Below are positions 33,527 through 42,102 of a DNA stretch of 64,000 nt, piece after piece (within the stretch, counting starts at the first letter, position 1; the number at the start of each line of letters is the position of its first letter). The DNA is from Calendula officinalis (lineage: Eukaryota; Streptophyta; Magnoliopsida; Asterales; Asteraceae): contig OY970820.1 of NCBI GenBank assembly GCA_963853835.1, positions 43,994,907 to 44,058,906 of the forward strand, written 5' to 3'. Made by a program: the position numbers and the translations under genes. The notes beneath the pieces were generated by a model. It saw only the letters and a program-made list of their open reading frames with translations. It was not told the origin of the DNA and ran no database searches.

Positions 33527-33784
33527 TGTTGAAATTAAGCTATACTCAAGTTATTTAAGTGTGGTAGTTATCATAGTTGGTTAAATCTTTTGGTTATAGT
33601 TGGTTATTTATGGAAAATTAAGTTAGTTATATAACCGACAAATTGGAAGTTGCAACTATTGATGAAGGGTTGCATCTCTTGATTGTCTATATATATGTAT
33701 GTATTGTATTGAAAACAATTGTTGAATAAGAATACATTATTTCAAAGAATTATTATTGTGTTTATATTTCTTATTCCTCCAACA
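33527..33784 (+). repeat. Single LTR (258 bp) of a copia-like element
   Basis: It begins TGTTGAAATTAAGC and ends CTCCAACA, with 5-bp inverted ends TGTTG/CAACA. A primer site follows 2 nt later. It has a TATATATATGTATG promoter-like stretch around 33690. It interrupts the IDM1-like gene. No second copy lies on the far side of the insert, so the 3' LTR is lost. Confidence 0.8.
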
Positions 33785-33786
33785 AG

Positions 33787-33798
33787 TGGTATCAGAGC
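33787..33798 (+). other. Primer binding site (tRNA-iMet) after the 258-bp LTR
   Basis: TGGTATCAGAGC, 2 nt downstream of the LTR end, showing that the LTR is a 5' LTR on the plus strand. Confidence 0.88.
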
Positions 33799-33877
33799 AA
33801 GGTTGAAGTTTGTAATCTTGGAGATAGACAACAAAATTTATTTAAAGGGAGAAGCAAAGAAAAATCACAAGAGCGAA

Positions 33878-34032
33878 TGATTATGATGGATCAAGAATTA
33901 TATCAAGTTTGCAAAAGGAGTAGAAATCCCAGAAAGTTTAAGAATATTGGATGGGTCAAGAAGCCTTTGAAGAACCAGGAAGGGAGAGTCACGTTAAAAG
34001 TGAGTTGCCATAATTCAAAATCACATAAATAA
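33878..34032 (+). other. Leader segment between primer site and MYB frame; 51-codon ORF of unknown nature
   Basis: An ATG at 33878 opens a frame (MIMMDQELYQVCKRSR...) that stops at 34030-34032, directly before the MYB frame and in register with it. It does not resemble a copia gag to my eye. It may be the start of the captured gene, the remains of an element leader, or chance. Confidence 0.3.
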
Positions 34033-34704
34033 TTAAAGAAAGGAGTTTGGAGTGTTAATGAAGATTCAATCTTATTAAAGTACGTAGAAGATTTTGGACC
34101 AAAGAAATGGCATCTTCTATTATCTAAAGGTTTATTGAATCGATCCGGAAAATCGTGCCGTTTACGATGGATTAACAAATATCAACCCAATTTAAAAAGG
34201 GGGATTAAATTTTCCGTGCAAGAAGAAGAATTGGTAATTGAATTGCAACGTCAATTAGGAAATAAATGGGCCAAGATTTCCACACATTTGCCCGGAAGAA
34301 CGGACAGTGACGTTAAAAATTTTTGGTACCTAAGAAAGAAGAAAATGGCTTCTTTAGTTCAAAGAACAAAGATGAATGAAACTCAATTTGGTGACATGAA
34401 GACCACCGGTAAGAAAATCATGAATGTATGGTTTGATTTTATGAATGTTGGTGATGCCGTCTCCAATGATAACATTTGGGGCGATGATGTTTTAAAGATC
34501 GATGTTATTAACATTGATGATGATGACCTTGTCAAAAGAAACAAGGTGAAGGATGATGATGCTAAAGTCAAAGACGATTATGGCATGAATGATGATTGGA
34601 CCGTCTTAGATGAAAAGATTCGAGACGATGTTGTGGAGGTAGCCATGCAAATGGAAAGATTAAATGTGTGCAATGTGAGCACCGATATCACACTGAATGT
34701 GTGA
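34033..34704 (+). CDS. DUO1-like R2R3-MYB reading frame, no in-frame start visible
   Basis: The frame opens after a TAA at 34030-34032. R2 has the three Trp (KKGVWSVNEDSILLKYVE, KKWHLLLSKGLLNRSGKSC, RLRWINKYQPNLKRG). R3 has F-W-W (IKFSVQEEELVIELQ, LGNKWAKISTHLPGRT, SDVKNFWYLRKKK). The KSCRLRWxNKxxPNL and LKxGxKFS pattern is that of DUO1-type MYBs, transcription factors of the male germline, rather than of ordinary R2R3-MYBs. An Asp-rich C-terminal part follows. No intron interrupts R2-R3, although most plant R2R3-MYB genes have introns there; this hints at a copy made from RNA. The last ~15 residues read into IDM1-like sequence in the wrong frame. There is no ATG before R2 in frame, the first one being at 34345, so it may be a pseudogene or lack a 5' exon. 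Confidence 0.65.
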   Translation, partial: LKKGVWSVNEDSILLKYVEDFGPKKWHLLLSKGLLNRSGKSCRLRWINKYQPNLKRGIKFSVQEEELVIELQRQLGNKWAKISTHLPGRTDSDVKNFWYLRKKKMASLVQRTKMNETQFGDMKTTGKKIMNVWFDFMNVGDAVSNDNIWGDDVLKIDVINIDDDDLVKRNKVKDDDAKVKDDYGMNDDWTVLDEKIRDDVVEVAMQMERLNVCNVSTDITLNV

Positions 34705-35302
34705 GAAAAACTGGGTTTACAATGTCACATGATCATAATGATGCTATCAATTTGGATAAATGTGAACAAATACATTCCGGTTTAATGACGATTTCCGGCC
34801 GATCGATCCTGTTATCTACTGATAACCTAAGTTGGAGTTTATTAAAGCTCGACGACACCGAAACTTATAGTAAGTTAAATGTCGCGTTAGATGTAATGCA
34901 CGAGTGTTTTGAACCCGTAAAACATCCAAAGCGATGTGGTGGAAGATGTGATCTTTAGTCGATGCACAAAAAGTTCAAACTTTTCAGGATTTTTCACAGC
35001 GGTTTTGGAGAAAGATGATAACGGCGGGTTCATGGTTGCAAAGTTGCGGAGATTCCGCTCGTTGCTACAAGATTCCGGTACCGGAGATTAGGGATGTGCC
35101 GGATTTTAATGGATGAGGTTGAACGGAAGTTGGGAAGTTTAGGGGTGGAGAGGGTTGTTTTGCCGCGGAGATGGTTAGCACTTGGACGGAGTCATTTGGG
35201 TTCAGTGTGATGACGGAAGCCGAACGTTTTGAAGTTGTTAAATGCAAGTTTCTTGAGTTTCCGGGTACCATAAAATGTCAAAAAATCTTGAAGAAAATGT
35301 GA
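34656..35302 (+). pseudogene. IDM1-like gene, C-terminal part (PHD end and acetyltransferase domain)
   Basis: From about 34656 the sequence resumes the IDM1-like gene. First comes the end of a PHD finger (CVQCEHRYHTECVRKTGF), then the GNAT region: SGLMTISGRSILLSTDNLSW, TETYSKLNVALDVMHECFEP and, in other frames, VEDVIFSR and the end FGFSVMTEAERFEVVKCKF, FPGTIKCQKIL. The reading frame shifts at least twice (near 34950 and after 35090), and in-frame stops occur. The first PHD finger and the tudor-like stretch before it are missing between this part and 32330-33526, so the insertion of LTR plus MYB came with a deletion. It cannot encode an active acetyltransferase. Confidence 0.75.
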
Positions 35303-35878
35303 AGATCGAGGTTATATTAATCATAGCTGGTATATAATATTGTTTTGAAACATTATTTCTTAATCGCTCATTGATGTGTAACTATTATGTACGTTTTTAG
35401 ATTGTCAATTGTGTTATCTAGCGTATTTTTGAATCATTTAATGTGTTTATGTAAATCATATTTTTTTATGAACACTTCTTGATGACTGGTCGACCATTAA
35501 TGATAATTGTTCTTATATCGATAGCTTTTTATGTTAATTATATATCATATCTAGACATTTAATTACTACAAAAAAGTGTGAAATTAATGACATTGGTAGT
35601 AAGTTTCTTTTGAGGTGGCTAAAGAATAGTCTGAAAATGGCCATTAAAATATCGATTAAGCGTGTAACTTTAAGTAAAAGGCTTGACTTTTCTCTTCTCA
35701 GGTAGCTTAATTAGGAATCACTCTTTGTTTACACATACTTAATTTATCCATTTTTGTAGGAAAAATAGCTAATTGTTTCGCATACATCAAGAATTGTTTA
35801 TTGAGTCCTATTAATAAGAATGTTTTCACAAATAATGGAATTAACGTTTGTATTGAGCTTTTGTGTGACATTTGAAAA
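35303..35878. other. Intergenic, AT-rich, no gene seen
   Basis: No coding frame or repeat structure was recognised in this stretch, which runs up to the copia target duplication. Confidence 0.5.
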
Positions 35879-35883
35879 GTATG

Positions 35884-36029
35884 TAAAGGAGATTAGAGAA
35901 TAATTGTTTGTCATTCTCATTAGGTTAAACCTCTATATATAGTTACATGTGACCTATCTCTATGGAAAGGATTGATACAATCATTTAAATATAATACAAG
36001 ATATGCACAATATATGTTCCTATCTAATA
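35884..36029 (-). repeat. 3' LTR of the copia element (146 bp)
   Basis: It matches 40334-40479 except for two bases (GATTAGAG against GATTTGAG, TTGTTTG against TTGCTTG). The stop codon of gag-pol (36024-36026) lies inside its first six sense bases. Confidence 0.92.
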
Positions 36030-39000
36030 TACCCCCGCAGTCGTAGCGGGAGGAGACCGGATGCTTAGACTGGATCGAAAATCTTCAAACAGTATTCTAG
36101 GTAGCCCTTTTGTAAAGATGTCTGCGACTTGGTAACGAGACGGAACATGAAGGACACGAACCTGACCACGTTGAACCTTTTCCCGAACAAAGTGTATATC
36201 TAATTCAATGTGTTTGGTTCGTTGATGTTGAACAGGGTTACCAGACAAGTATACGGCACTCACATTGTCACAATAGACCAAGGTGGCATGAGTGACCGGT
36301 TGATGAAGTTCTAATAGCAAGTTTCGCAGCCAACAGGTTTCCGAGACAACGTTTGCAACGCCTCGATATTCGGCCTCCGCACTAGACCGTGACAACGTGG
36401 TTTGCCGTTTGGCCGACCAAGAGATGAGTGTGTCACCAAGGTAGACGCAGTATCCGGAGGTGGATCTCCGGGTGTCAGGGCAACCGGCCCAGTCCGCATC
36501 GGTGTAGGAAACTAGGTGAGAGAGAGGTGTTTTGTAGAGGTAAAGACCAAAATTAACCGTGCCTTTGATGTATCGAAGTACCCGTTTTAATGCATCCCAA
36601 TGAGAAGAATGAGGGGCATGCATATGTAGACACAATTGTTGTACTGCATAATTGATGTCGGGTCTTGTAAACGTGAGGTATTGAAGAGCACTGGCTAAAC
36701 TTCGATACAAGGTGGGGTTATCGAACGGAGTTCCGGCCGTAGCACTTAGTTTTGGGTTAGTGTCGACCGGAGTGGCAACAGGGTTGCATGAAAGCATGCC
36801 GGCCCGTTCAAGGATTTCCGTAGCATATTTGTGTTGGGATAGAAATATGTTGTGACGGTTTCGGGTAACAGAGATGCCTAGGAAGTAGCTCAAATTTCCT
36901 AGGTCTTTCATGGCGAATTCTTTTGCAAGAAGTGTCATGAAGTGTTGCCGGAGAGTCTCTGAAGAGGTGGTGAGAATGATGTCGTCTACGTAGAGGAGAA
37001 TGTAGGCAATGTCCGATCCGTTGTTGAAGATGAGCAATGAGTGATCGCATTTGCTGTGAGTAAAACCAAGAGTGGAGACATAGTCAGTGAATCGTTGATA
37101 CCAAGCCCGTGGAGCTTGTTTTAATCCGTAGAGGGATTTCTTGAGTAAGCAGACTTGATTCGGTCGTTGTTTGTCTCGGAACCCCATAGGTTGATGCATG
37201 TATACTGTTTCATTAAGATTCCCATGTAAAAATGCATTCTTGACGTCCAGTTGATGAATGGACCAAGACTTTGAGAGTGCAATGGTTAGCACCGCTCGAA
37301 TAGTGGATGGTTTAACCACTGGACTAAAAGTTTCCCCGCAATCGATTCCAACCTGTTGAGACCTGCCATCACACACCAAACGAGCCTTGTAACGCTCAAA
37401 AGAACCGTCAGATTTCTTTTTGTGTTTAAAAATCCACATACAACGTATAATATTCATATTGGGTTGACGAGGGACTAGTTCCCACGTCTTATTAGAAATA
37501 AGGGCATTAAACTCGTCGGTCATGGCATGGCTCCAATTTGGGTCTAAGAGGGCATCGGTTGGGGTTTTTGGGATTGGAGAGATAGCGGTGGAAGTGTTAA
37601 GGTTGAAATGTTGTTTGGGCTTGGAGGTACCGACCATGCTGCGTGTAGTCATGGTTCGAGTTTGAGGCGGGTGTGGTGGTACCGCTTGTGGTACGGGTGG
37701 TGTAGGAGTTGGTTGATGAGCCGTAGGTGGAGGAGTAGGGTTCGGTGTGGTAGGTAGTGGGGACGAAACAGTAGGAGAAGGGGGGGTTGGTTGAGAATGC
37801 CGTGGGGTAGTGCGAGTAGGGGAGGCAGTGAGTGTATTTGGGTGGGGCGGGTGAGTTGTTGGTGTTGTAGTATCCGTGTGGAGTGTTTGGAGTAAGGATG
37901 GATGTATATCATTGTTTAAGAAGTCATAGGAAGGTTGAGGATGGATGAGATTTGTGAAAGGGAAAACAGATTCGTTAAAGATAACGTGGCGAGAAAGAAT
38001 GATTTGTTTGGTGGAGAGGTTATAGCATTTGTACCCCCGATGATTGGAGGGGTAGCCGAGGAAGACACACGGAGTGGAGCGTTTTTCGAGTTTGTTGATT
38101 GTGGTGGAAGAGAAAAGTGGGTAGCATAGGCAACCGAATGTACGGAGATGATTATAGGACGGTTTGCGATTGTATAGAATTGAGGTAGGGGTGGCGGAAT
38201 TGAGAAGTTTACTAGGTAAGATGTTAAGAATATAGGTGGCCGTTTGAAGGGCGTGATGCCAGAACGAAGGAGGGACGTTTGAATGGGCGAGAAGAGTGCG
38301 GATGATGTTGTTTATAGATCGGATTTTGCGTTCGGCTTTGCCATTTTGAGAGGAGGTGTATGGGCAAGAGAAGCGGAAGGTCATGCCATTTGTGTTACAG
38401 AATTGTTGAAATTGGGTGTTGGAATATTCTTTACCGTTGTCGCATTGAAAAGTTTTGATTTGGCAGTTAAATTGCGTGTGTATAAGTTTTGAAAATTTTT
38501 GAATGATTGAGTAGACTTGGGATTTCTGACCGAGTGGGTAAGTCCATAAAAAATTGGTGTAGTTGTCAAGAAAGAGGATGTAGTATCGGTGGCCCCCCGA
38601 ACTGAGGGTTGGGGAGGTCCAAAGGTCGCTGTGTATAATATCAAACGGTAAAGTAGTATTAGACAAAGAATCACTAAATGGTAGTTTAATATGTTTTCCG
38701 AAAATACAAGACTGACAAACGTTATTATTGCTAACTTTCCCACAACTAATAGAGAAATTATTCTTAAGTAAACGTAATTTAGATAGAGCTGGATGACCGA
38801 GACGGTGATGCCAGAGATCTTGAGATAAAGCAGCAAAGGCGGCGGGAGAGGTGAGCGAGGTTGCGGAAGTGGTGGTGAGCGGGTAGAGATCGCCAATGCT
38901 ATTACATCGTAGGATAGGGATCCGCGTCTGGAAGTCCTTTACATCAAAACCAAACTTGTCAAATTCAAGGGTGATATTATTATCGTTAGTTAAGCGACGA

Positions 39001-40289
39001 ACAGAAAGTAAATTTTTAATAATATTGGGAACGTGAAGAATATTTTTAAGTTTAAGAGGTGGGAAAGGTGAGGGAAGTGTATGGTGGCCGGTACCGTGGA
39101 TGGGCAAATGGGAGCCATTCCCGACAATGACGTTAGTATTAACACCGTTATTAAAATAAGACGAGAAACTACCTGTCGAGTTTGCCATGTGTGGGGTGGC
39201 ACCGGTATCAAGGTACCAATTCTGATCGGGTGTGTTTAACGTCATCGTGTGAAGAGCTTGTTCGATGTCCGTTGCAGTAGGGCCACCATGTGACTGAGCA
39301 TGAGGGTGTTGCGGTCGCGGGCCAAGAATTCCCGGAGCTTGAGAAGACGCGGGTGGTGCAGACTGTTGACGCCAGCCGGTAGTCGGGTATGGGCAAGGTG
39401 GGAATTGCCAAGGATTATATGGCCACTGCATGGAGGGGAAAGGGGAATAGTTTTGTGGAAAGTTGCTAGGGTATTGAGTCCCGCGCCCTCGTCCCCGTCC
39501 ACGACCCCGTCCGCGTCCTCTTCCACGTGAATCAGATACGCGGTGATCAGATCCTCGTCCGCGGGCAGGTGGTTTGGCTTCATCGGTGGCGGCTGCGGAG
39601 GCTGCATGTAGGGCTGTAGCGGCGGCGGCGGCATTGGACGCAAGATTGGACTTGCGGGTTTCTTCCAAACAAAGTTTTGAGCGGGCTTCGTAGAAATCGG
39701 GCAGGGATATGGTGGAACCGTCATAGTTTTCGTTGAGACCGGCTATCATCTGTAGAACAAGCCGGTGATCGGGTATGGTGGAACCAACGTTGGCGAGTTG
39801 GTCGGCAAGCATCTTCAATTCTTGACAGTAGGCGGAAACATTAGGGAAGTTGTCAACTTTGATGTTAGAAAACTTATTCTCGAGGTATACCGCTCGGGTG
39901 TACTTGTTGTCTTGGAAGATGTTGGAAAGGGCGGTCCAAGCATCGGCGGCCTTAGTATCTTCCTTAAGAATGGTGTGCAGAAGATCGCTAGAGATAGTGC
40001 CATAGATCCATTGCAGTACAATGGCATCAATCCGGGACCAAGATGCGCCGGTTGAATCAGAGGAGGAGGCGACGGATTTGTCGTCGGGGATGATGTGGGG
40101 AAGAACCTCGAATGCTCGACAGTGAATCTTGAAGAGTTCGGCCCAAGAGAGATAGTGACCTTTGTCCATCTCGAGGGTTATGGGAATAAACGATCGGATG
40201 TTGGTCACGGTGGTGGCCGGATGAATTTTGGGGAAGGGATTGTTGTTGTTGCCGGTCATGGTGTTGGGGAGAGGGTGGCGGCCGAACAA
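36024..40289 (-). CDS. copia gag-pol polyprotein, intact (1421 aa)
   Basis: One frame from MFGRHPLPNT at 40289 (a second Met 10 codons later, MTGNNNNPFP, is also possible). Gag-like region (about 35-215, WLKA-type retroelement polypeptide). An RG-rich tract (about 243-270) stands where many copia gags have a CCHC zinc knuckle; no CCHC is seen. Protease: WYLDTGATPH near residue 361. Pre-integrase: LWHHRLGHPALSKL. Integrase: Asp in HSDLWTSP, Asp in CDNGKEY, Glu in GKAERKI. Reverse transcriptase: WIFKHKKKSDGSFERYKARL, LDVKNAFLHG, LLYVDDIIL catalytic. RNase H: DADWAGCPDTRRSTSGYC, SSAEAEYRG, HVPSRYQVADIFTKGL. No frameshift or internal stop, so this element may be functional. It ends ...TTAGVY with the polypurine tract (GCGGGGGTA) inside the last codons and the stop inside the 3' LTR. 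Confidence 0.93.
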   Translation of the reverse strand: MFGRHPLPNTMTGNNNNPFPKIHPATTVTNIRSFIPITLEMDKGHYLSWAELFKIHCRAFEVLPHIIPDDKSVASSSDSTGASWSRIDAIVLQWIYGTISSDLLHTILKEDTKAADAWTALSNIFQDNKYTRAVYLENKFSNIKVDNFPNVSAYCQELKMLADQLANVGSTIPDHRLVLQMIAGLNENYDGSTISLPDFYEARSKLCLEETRKSNLASNAAAAATALHAASAAATDEAKPPARGRGSDHRVSDSRGRGRGRGRGRGRGRGTQYPSNFPQNYSPFPSMQWPYNPWQFPPCPYPTTGWRQQSAPPASSQAPGILGPRPQHPHAQSHGGPTATDIEQALHTMTLNTPDQNWYLDTGATPHMANSTGSFSSYFNNGVNTNVIVGNGSHLPIHGTGHHTLPSPFPPLKLKNILHVPNIIKNLLSVRRLTNDNNITLEFDKFGFDVKDFQTRIPILRCNSIGDLYPLTTTSATSLTSPAAFAALSQDLWHHRLGHPALSKLRLLKNNFSISCGKVSNNNVCQSCIFGKHIKLPFSDSLSNTTLPFDIIHSDLWTSPTLSSGGHRYYILFLDNYTNFLWTYPLGQKSQVYSIIQKFSKLIHTQFNCQIKTFQCDNGKEYSNTQFQQFCNTNGMTFRFSCPYTSSQNGKAERKIRSINNIIRTLLAHSNVPPSFWHHALQTATYILNILPSKLLNSATPTSILYNRKPSYNHLRTFGCLCYPLFSSTTINKLEKRSTPCVFLGYPSNHRGYKCYNLSTKQIILSRHVIFNESVFPFTNLIHPQPSYDFLNNDIHPSLLQTLHTDTTTPTTHPPHPNTLTASPTRTTPRHSQPTPPSPTVSSPLPTTPNPTPPPTAHQPTPTPPVPQAVPPHPPQTRTMTTRSMVGTSKPKQHFNLNTSTAISPIPKTPTDALLDPNWSHAMTDEFNALISNKTWELVPRQPNMNIIRCMWIFKHKKKSDGSFERYKARLVCDGRSQQVGIDCGETFSPVVKPSTIRAVLTIALSKSWSIHQLDVKNAFLHGNLNETVYMHQPMGFRDKQRPNQVCLLKKSLYGLKQAPRAWYQRFTDYVSTLGFTHSKCDHSLLIFNNGSDIAYILLYVDDIILTTSSETLRQHFMTLLAKEFAMKDLGNLSYFLGISVTRNRHNIFLSQHKYATEILERAGMLSCNPVATPVDTNPKLSATAGTPFDNPTLYRSLASALQYLTFTRPDINYAVQQLCLHMHAPHSSHWDALKRVLRYIKGTVNFGLYLYKTPLSHLVSYTDADWAGCPDTRRSTSGYCVYLGDTLISWSAKRQTTLSRSSAEAEYRGVANVVSETCWLRNLLLELHQPVTHATLVYCDNVSAVYLSGNPVQHQRTKHIELDIHFVREKVQRGQVRVLHVPSRYQVADIFTKGLPRILFEDFRSSLSIRSPPATTAGVY

Positions 40290-40321
40290 AGAGAAGAAGA
40301 AATTAGGTTTTAGGGATTATT

Positions 40322-40333
40322 GCTCTGATACCA
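40322..40333 (-). other. Primer binding site (tRNA-iMet) of the copia element
   Basis: GCTCTGATACCA on the plus strand; sense TGGTATCAGAGC immediately abuts the LTR end CTCCTTTA with no spacer. Confidence 0.9.
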
Positions 40334-40479
40334 TAAAGGAGATTTGAGAATAATTGCTTGTCATTCTCATTAGGTTAAACCTCTATATATAGTTACATGT
40401 GACCTATCTCTATGGAAAGGATTGATACAATCATTTAAATATAATACAAGATATGCACAATATATGTTCCTATCTAATA
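40334..40479 (-). repeat. 5' LTR of the copia element with TATA box
   Basis: The sense strand carries CTATATATAGAGG (plus strand about 40380-40392), a good TATA box. Transcription would start about 25-30 bp farther in the sense direction, leaving a short R-U5. This is the likely promoter of the gag-pol RNA. Confidence 0.8.
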
Positions 40480-40484
40480 GTATG

Positions 40485-41031
40485 GTTTCCGGTTTTGATA
40501 TATAGCTTGCTAGACTCTAGCTTATTCAACTGATCCTAAGCTGAAGGCTGATTAGATGCCAAAATCCCTTTGCATCAATTGTGTTTTAAATGGTTAAAAC
40601 TAGACTTTGAAATGACAAATTCTGCAAAAGCATGCAAATATCCAGTGGCCAGAGTATCCAGGTTTTCAAAACTCGGAAACCATACTTTTGAACACAAACC
40701 CACAATAGAAATGTCGAAATCCATTAAAACCGCATTTTTTAAGAAAAGAAAAGAAATTCTATTAATAGCATCAAGAATAGTTTCAAGCGTTTAGAAATAC
40801 AGAGAAAGTATGCATAATTGCTAATATCCGACAATTAAACAAATAATCGGTATCGTTGTACAAAGTAATTAACAAACAAATGGCACAAATTATTAGGAAC
40901 AATACCACACTTCCTATGAAGATAGTAAGCTAATGAATGAATAGCGTTCTAGATCATGAAACTGTGAGCATCCGAATAAGTAAACTCATGAAAGAAACAT
41001 GCCAAGTCTGGATGTACTAATTAATATTGAA
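40485..41031. other. Intergenic, downstream of both the copia element and the sulfotransferase gene
   Basis: AT-rich. A 74-codon plus-strand frame at 40570 has no recognisable motif and is not supported as a gene. The sulfotransferase 3' end and poly(A) region should lie in the last ~200 bp. Confidence 0.5.
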
Positions 41032-42057
41032 TTAGAAAGAGATATTCAAACCATAAAATTGTTCTTTGGTGATTTGGTCTAAAATCTGACCCATTTCATC
41101 CGTGAGGTGGTTGGCCCAGTCTCCGACTTTCCCTTCCCTAAAGAAAGCATCATTAGGTATACCCTCGCGTAAATTCCCATACTTGTTAACATCGCGTAAA
41201 TTTCCAAAACTACAAAGTCTAACAATTTCTTGAACCGCACCTTCGACCTCTTCCTCCTTTGTAAACGGGTAGCCTAAAAACTCTGCTAGCCGCTTAACGT
41301 TATTCACGGTATCCATTTTCATATCCTCGTACGTTAAGAATAAAATCCTTTTTGAGTGGTCCAAACTAACCTTATGATACCCTTTCACATGGTCCCAATA
41401 AGGGCCCGTTGGCATGACACCTTTGCTAAACAACTCAAACGTTTCTTCAAATGTCATAGGACTACACGAATCCTCTCTCAACTTATTTGCAAAATGAAAC
41501 ATAGAAACCAAAACATCTTTAGGGTTTCTACATAAATAAACTATCCGACAACCAGAATCAAGAATGGACCGAGGCATCAAAGTGTAGGGTATATGGGTAG
41601 CAAAGAGACGTGGTGAATGTGCGTCGACATAAGTAGGAGTGTTTTTGAAAATTTCAGTTTCAATGAAGGGCAAACAATCATGGGGGTTGGAAGTAAGTAG
41701 AGGGTGAGTTGAATGGGAGATGTTTTTGTAATGGTTTCGGTTCACAATAGCAAAAGTGAGGGCCTTGAGCCATGTGGTGCCCGCTTTCGGTAGTGTGGCT
41801 AGGTAGATGTCGGTTGCCCGAGCTTCAAAAGTGTCTTGTAACGCCATCACGGTTTCAACCGAGATTCTACGTTTCGATTGGTGCCAAAAGCCTTGATACA
41901 TGTATAAATGTTCGGTTATCCAACCTTTTTCTTTTGGAAGTGTTACAAGTTTGTTCTTGTATTTATCGAAAATGAGGGACATATTTGCAGTTTCTTGTTT
42001 ACCTTCATCGCTTAGAGAAGAAATAGAGTAGGCATGAGAAGATATAGAGATCGACAT
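41032..42057 (-). CDS. Cytosolic sulfotransferase (SOT family), 341 aa, single exon
   Basis: Intact frame starting MSISISSHAYSISSLS. Usual length for plant SOTs (310-350). Cofactor-binding region I is TLPKAGTTWLKAL (about 89-100). The conserved SPRLFATHIPY (about 148-158) contains the candidate catalytic His. CRNPKDVLVSMFHF (about 176-189) binds the 3'-phosphate. The C-terminal REGKVGDWANHLT is signature region IV. These enzymes move a sulfonate group from PAPS to hydroxyls of small molecules such as flavonols, brassinosteroids, desulfo-glucosinolates or hydroxyjasmonates. The sequence does not reveal the substrate by eye. There is no signal peptide, so it is likely cytosolic. A TATA box (TTATATATAG, 42093-42102, read on the minus strand) lies about 36 bp upstream of the ATG, implying a very short leader. 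No intron, as for most plant SOT genes. Confidence 0.92.
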   Translation of the reverse strand: MSISISSHAYSISSLSDEGKQETANMSLIFDKYKNKLVTLPKEKGWITEHLYMYQGFWHQSKRRISVETVMALQDTFEARATDIYLATLPKAGTTWLKALTFAIVNRNHYKNISHSTHPLLTSNPHDCLPFIETEIFKNTPTYVDAHSPRLFATHIPYTLMPRSILDSGCRIVYLCRNPKDVLVSMFHFANKLREDSCSPMTFEETFELFSKGVMPTGPYWDHVKGYHKVSLDHSKRILFLTYEDMKMDTVNNVKRLAEFLGYPFTKEEEVEGAVQEIVRLCSFGNLRDVNKYGNLREGIPNDAFFREGKVGDWANHLTDEMGQILDQITKEQFYGLNISF

Positions 42058-42092
42058 TTGAAGGTTATTCCTATAAAAGTAAGGTTTTTTTG

Positions 42093-42102
42093 TTATATAT
42101 AG
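42093..42102 (-). promoter_or_regulatory. TATA box of the sulfotransferase gene
   Basis: The sense strand is CTATATATAA, 36 bp from the ATG. A second candidate, CTTTTATAGG, lies closer (about 42070-42080). Confidence 0.5.

Larger units (their letters stand above)
35884..40479 (-). mobile_element. Complete Ty1/copia element with TA...TA LTR ends (4596 bp)
   Basis: Two 146-bp LTRs (35884-36029 and 40334-40479) are flanked by the 5-bp direct repeat GTATG (35879-35883 and 40480-40484). The LTRs differ at two positions by eye. The 5' LTR is on the right; the primer site is directly next to it. The LTRs start TAAAGG and end TAATA on the plus strand, so the termini are TA...TA instead of TG...CA. 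The target duplication fixes these ends. One unbroken gag-pol frame fills the interior. Short LTRs and total length fit the Ale/Retrofit group, though that is only a tentative placement. Confidence 0.92.
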
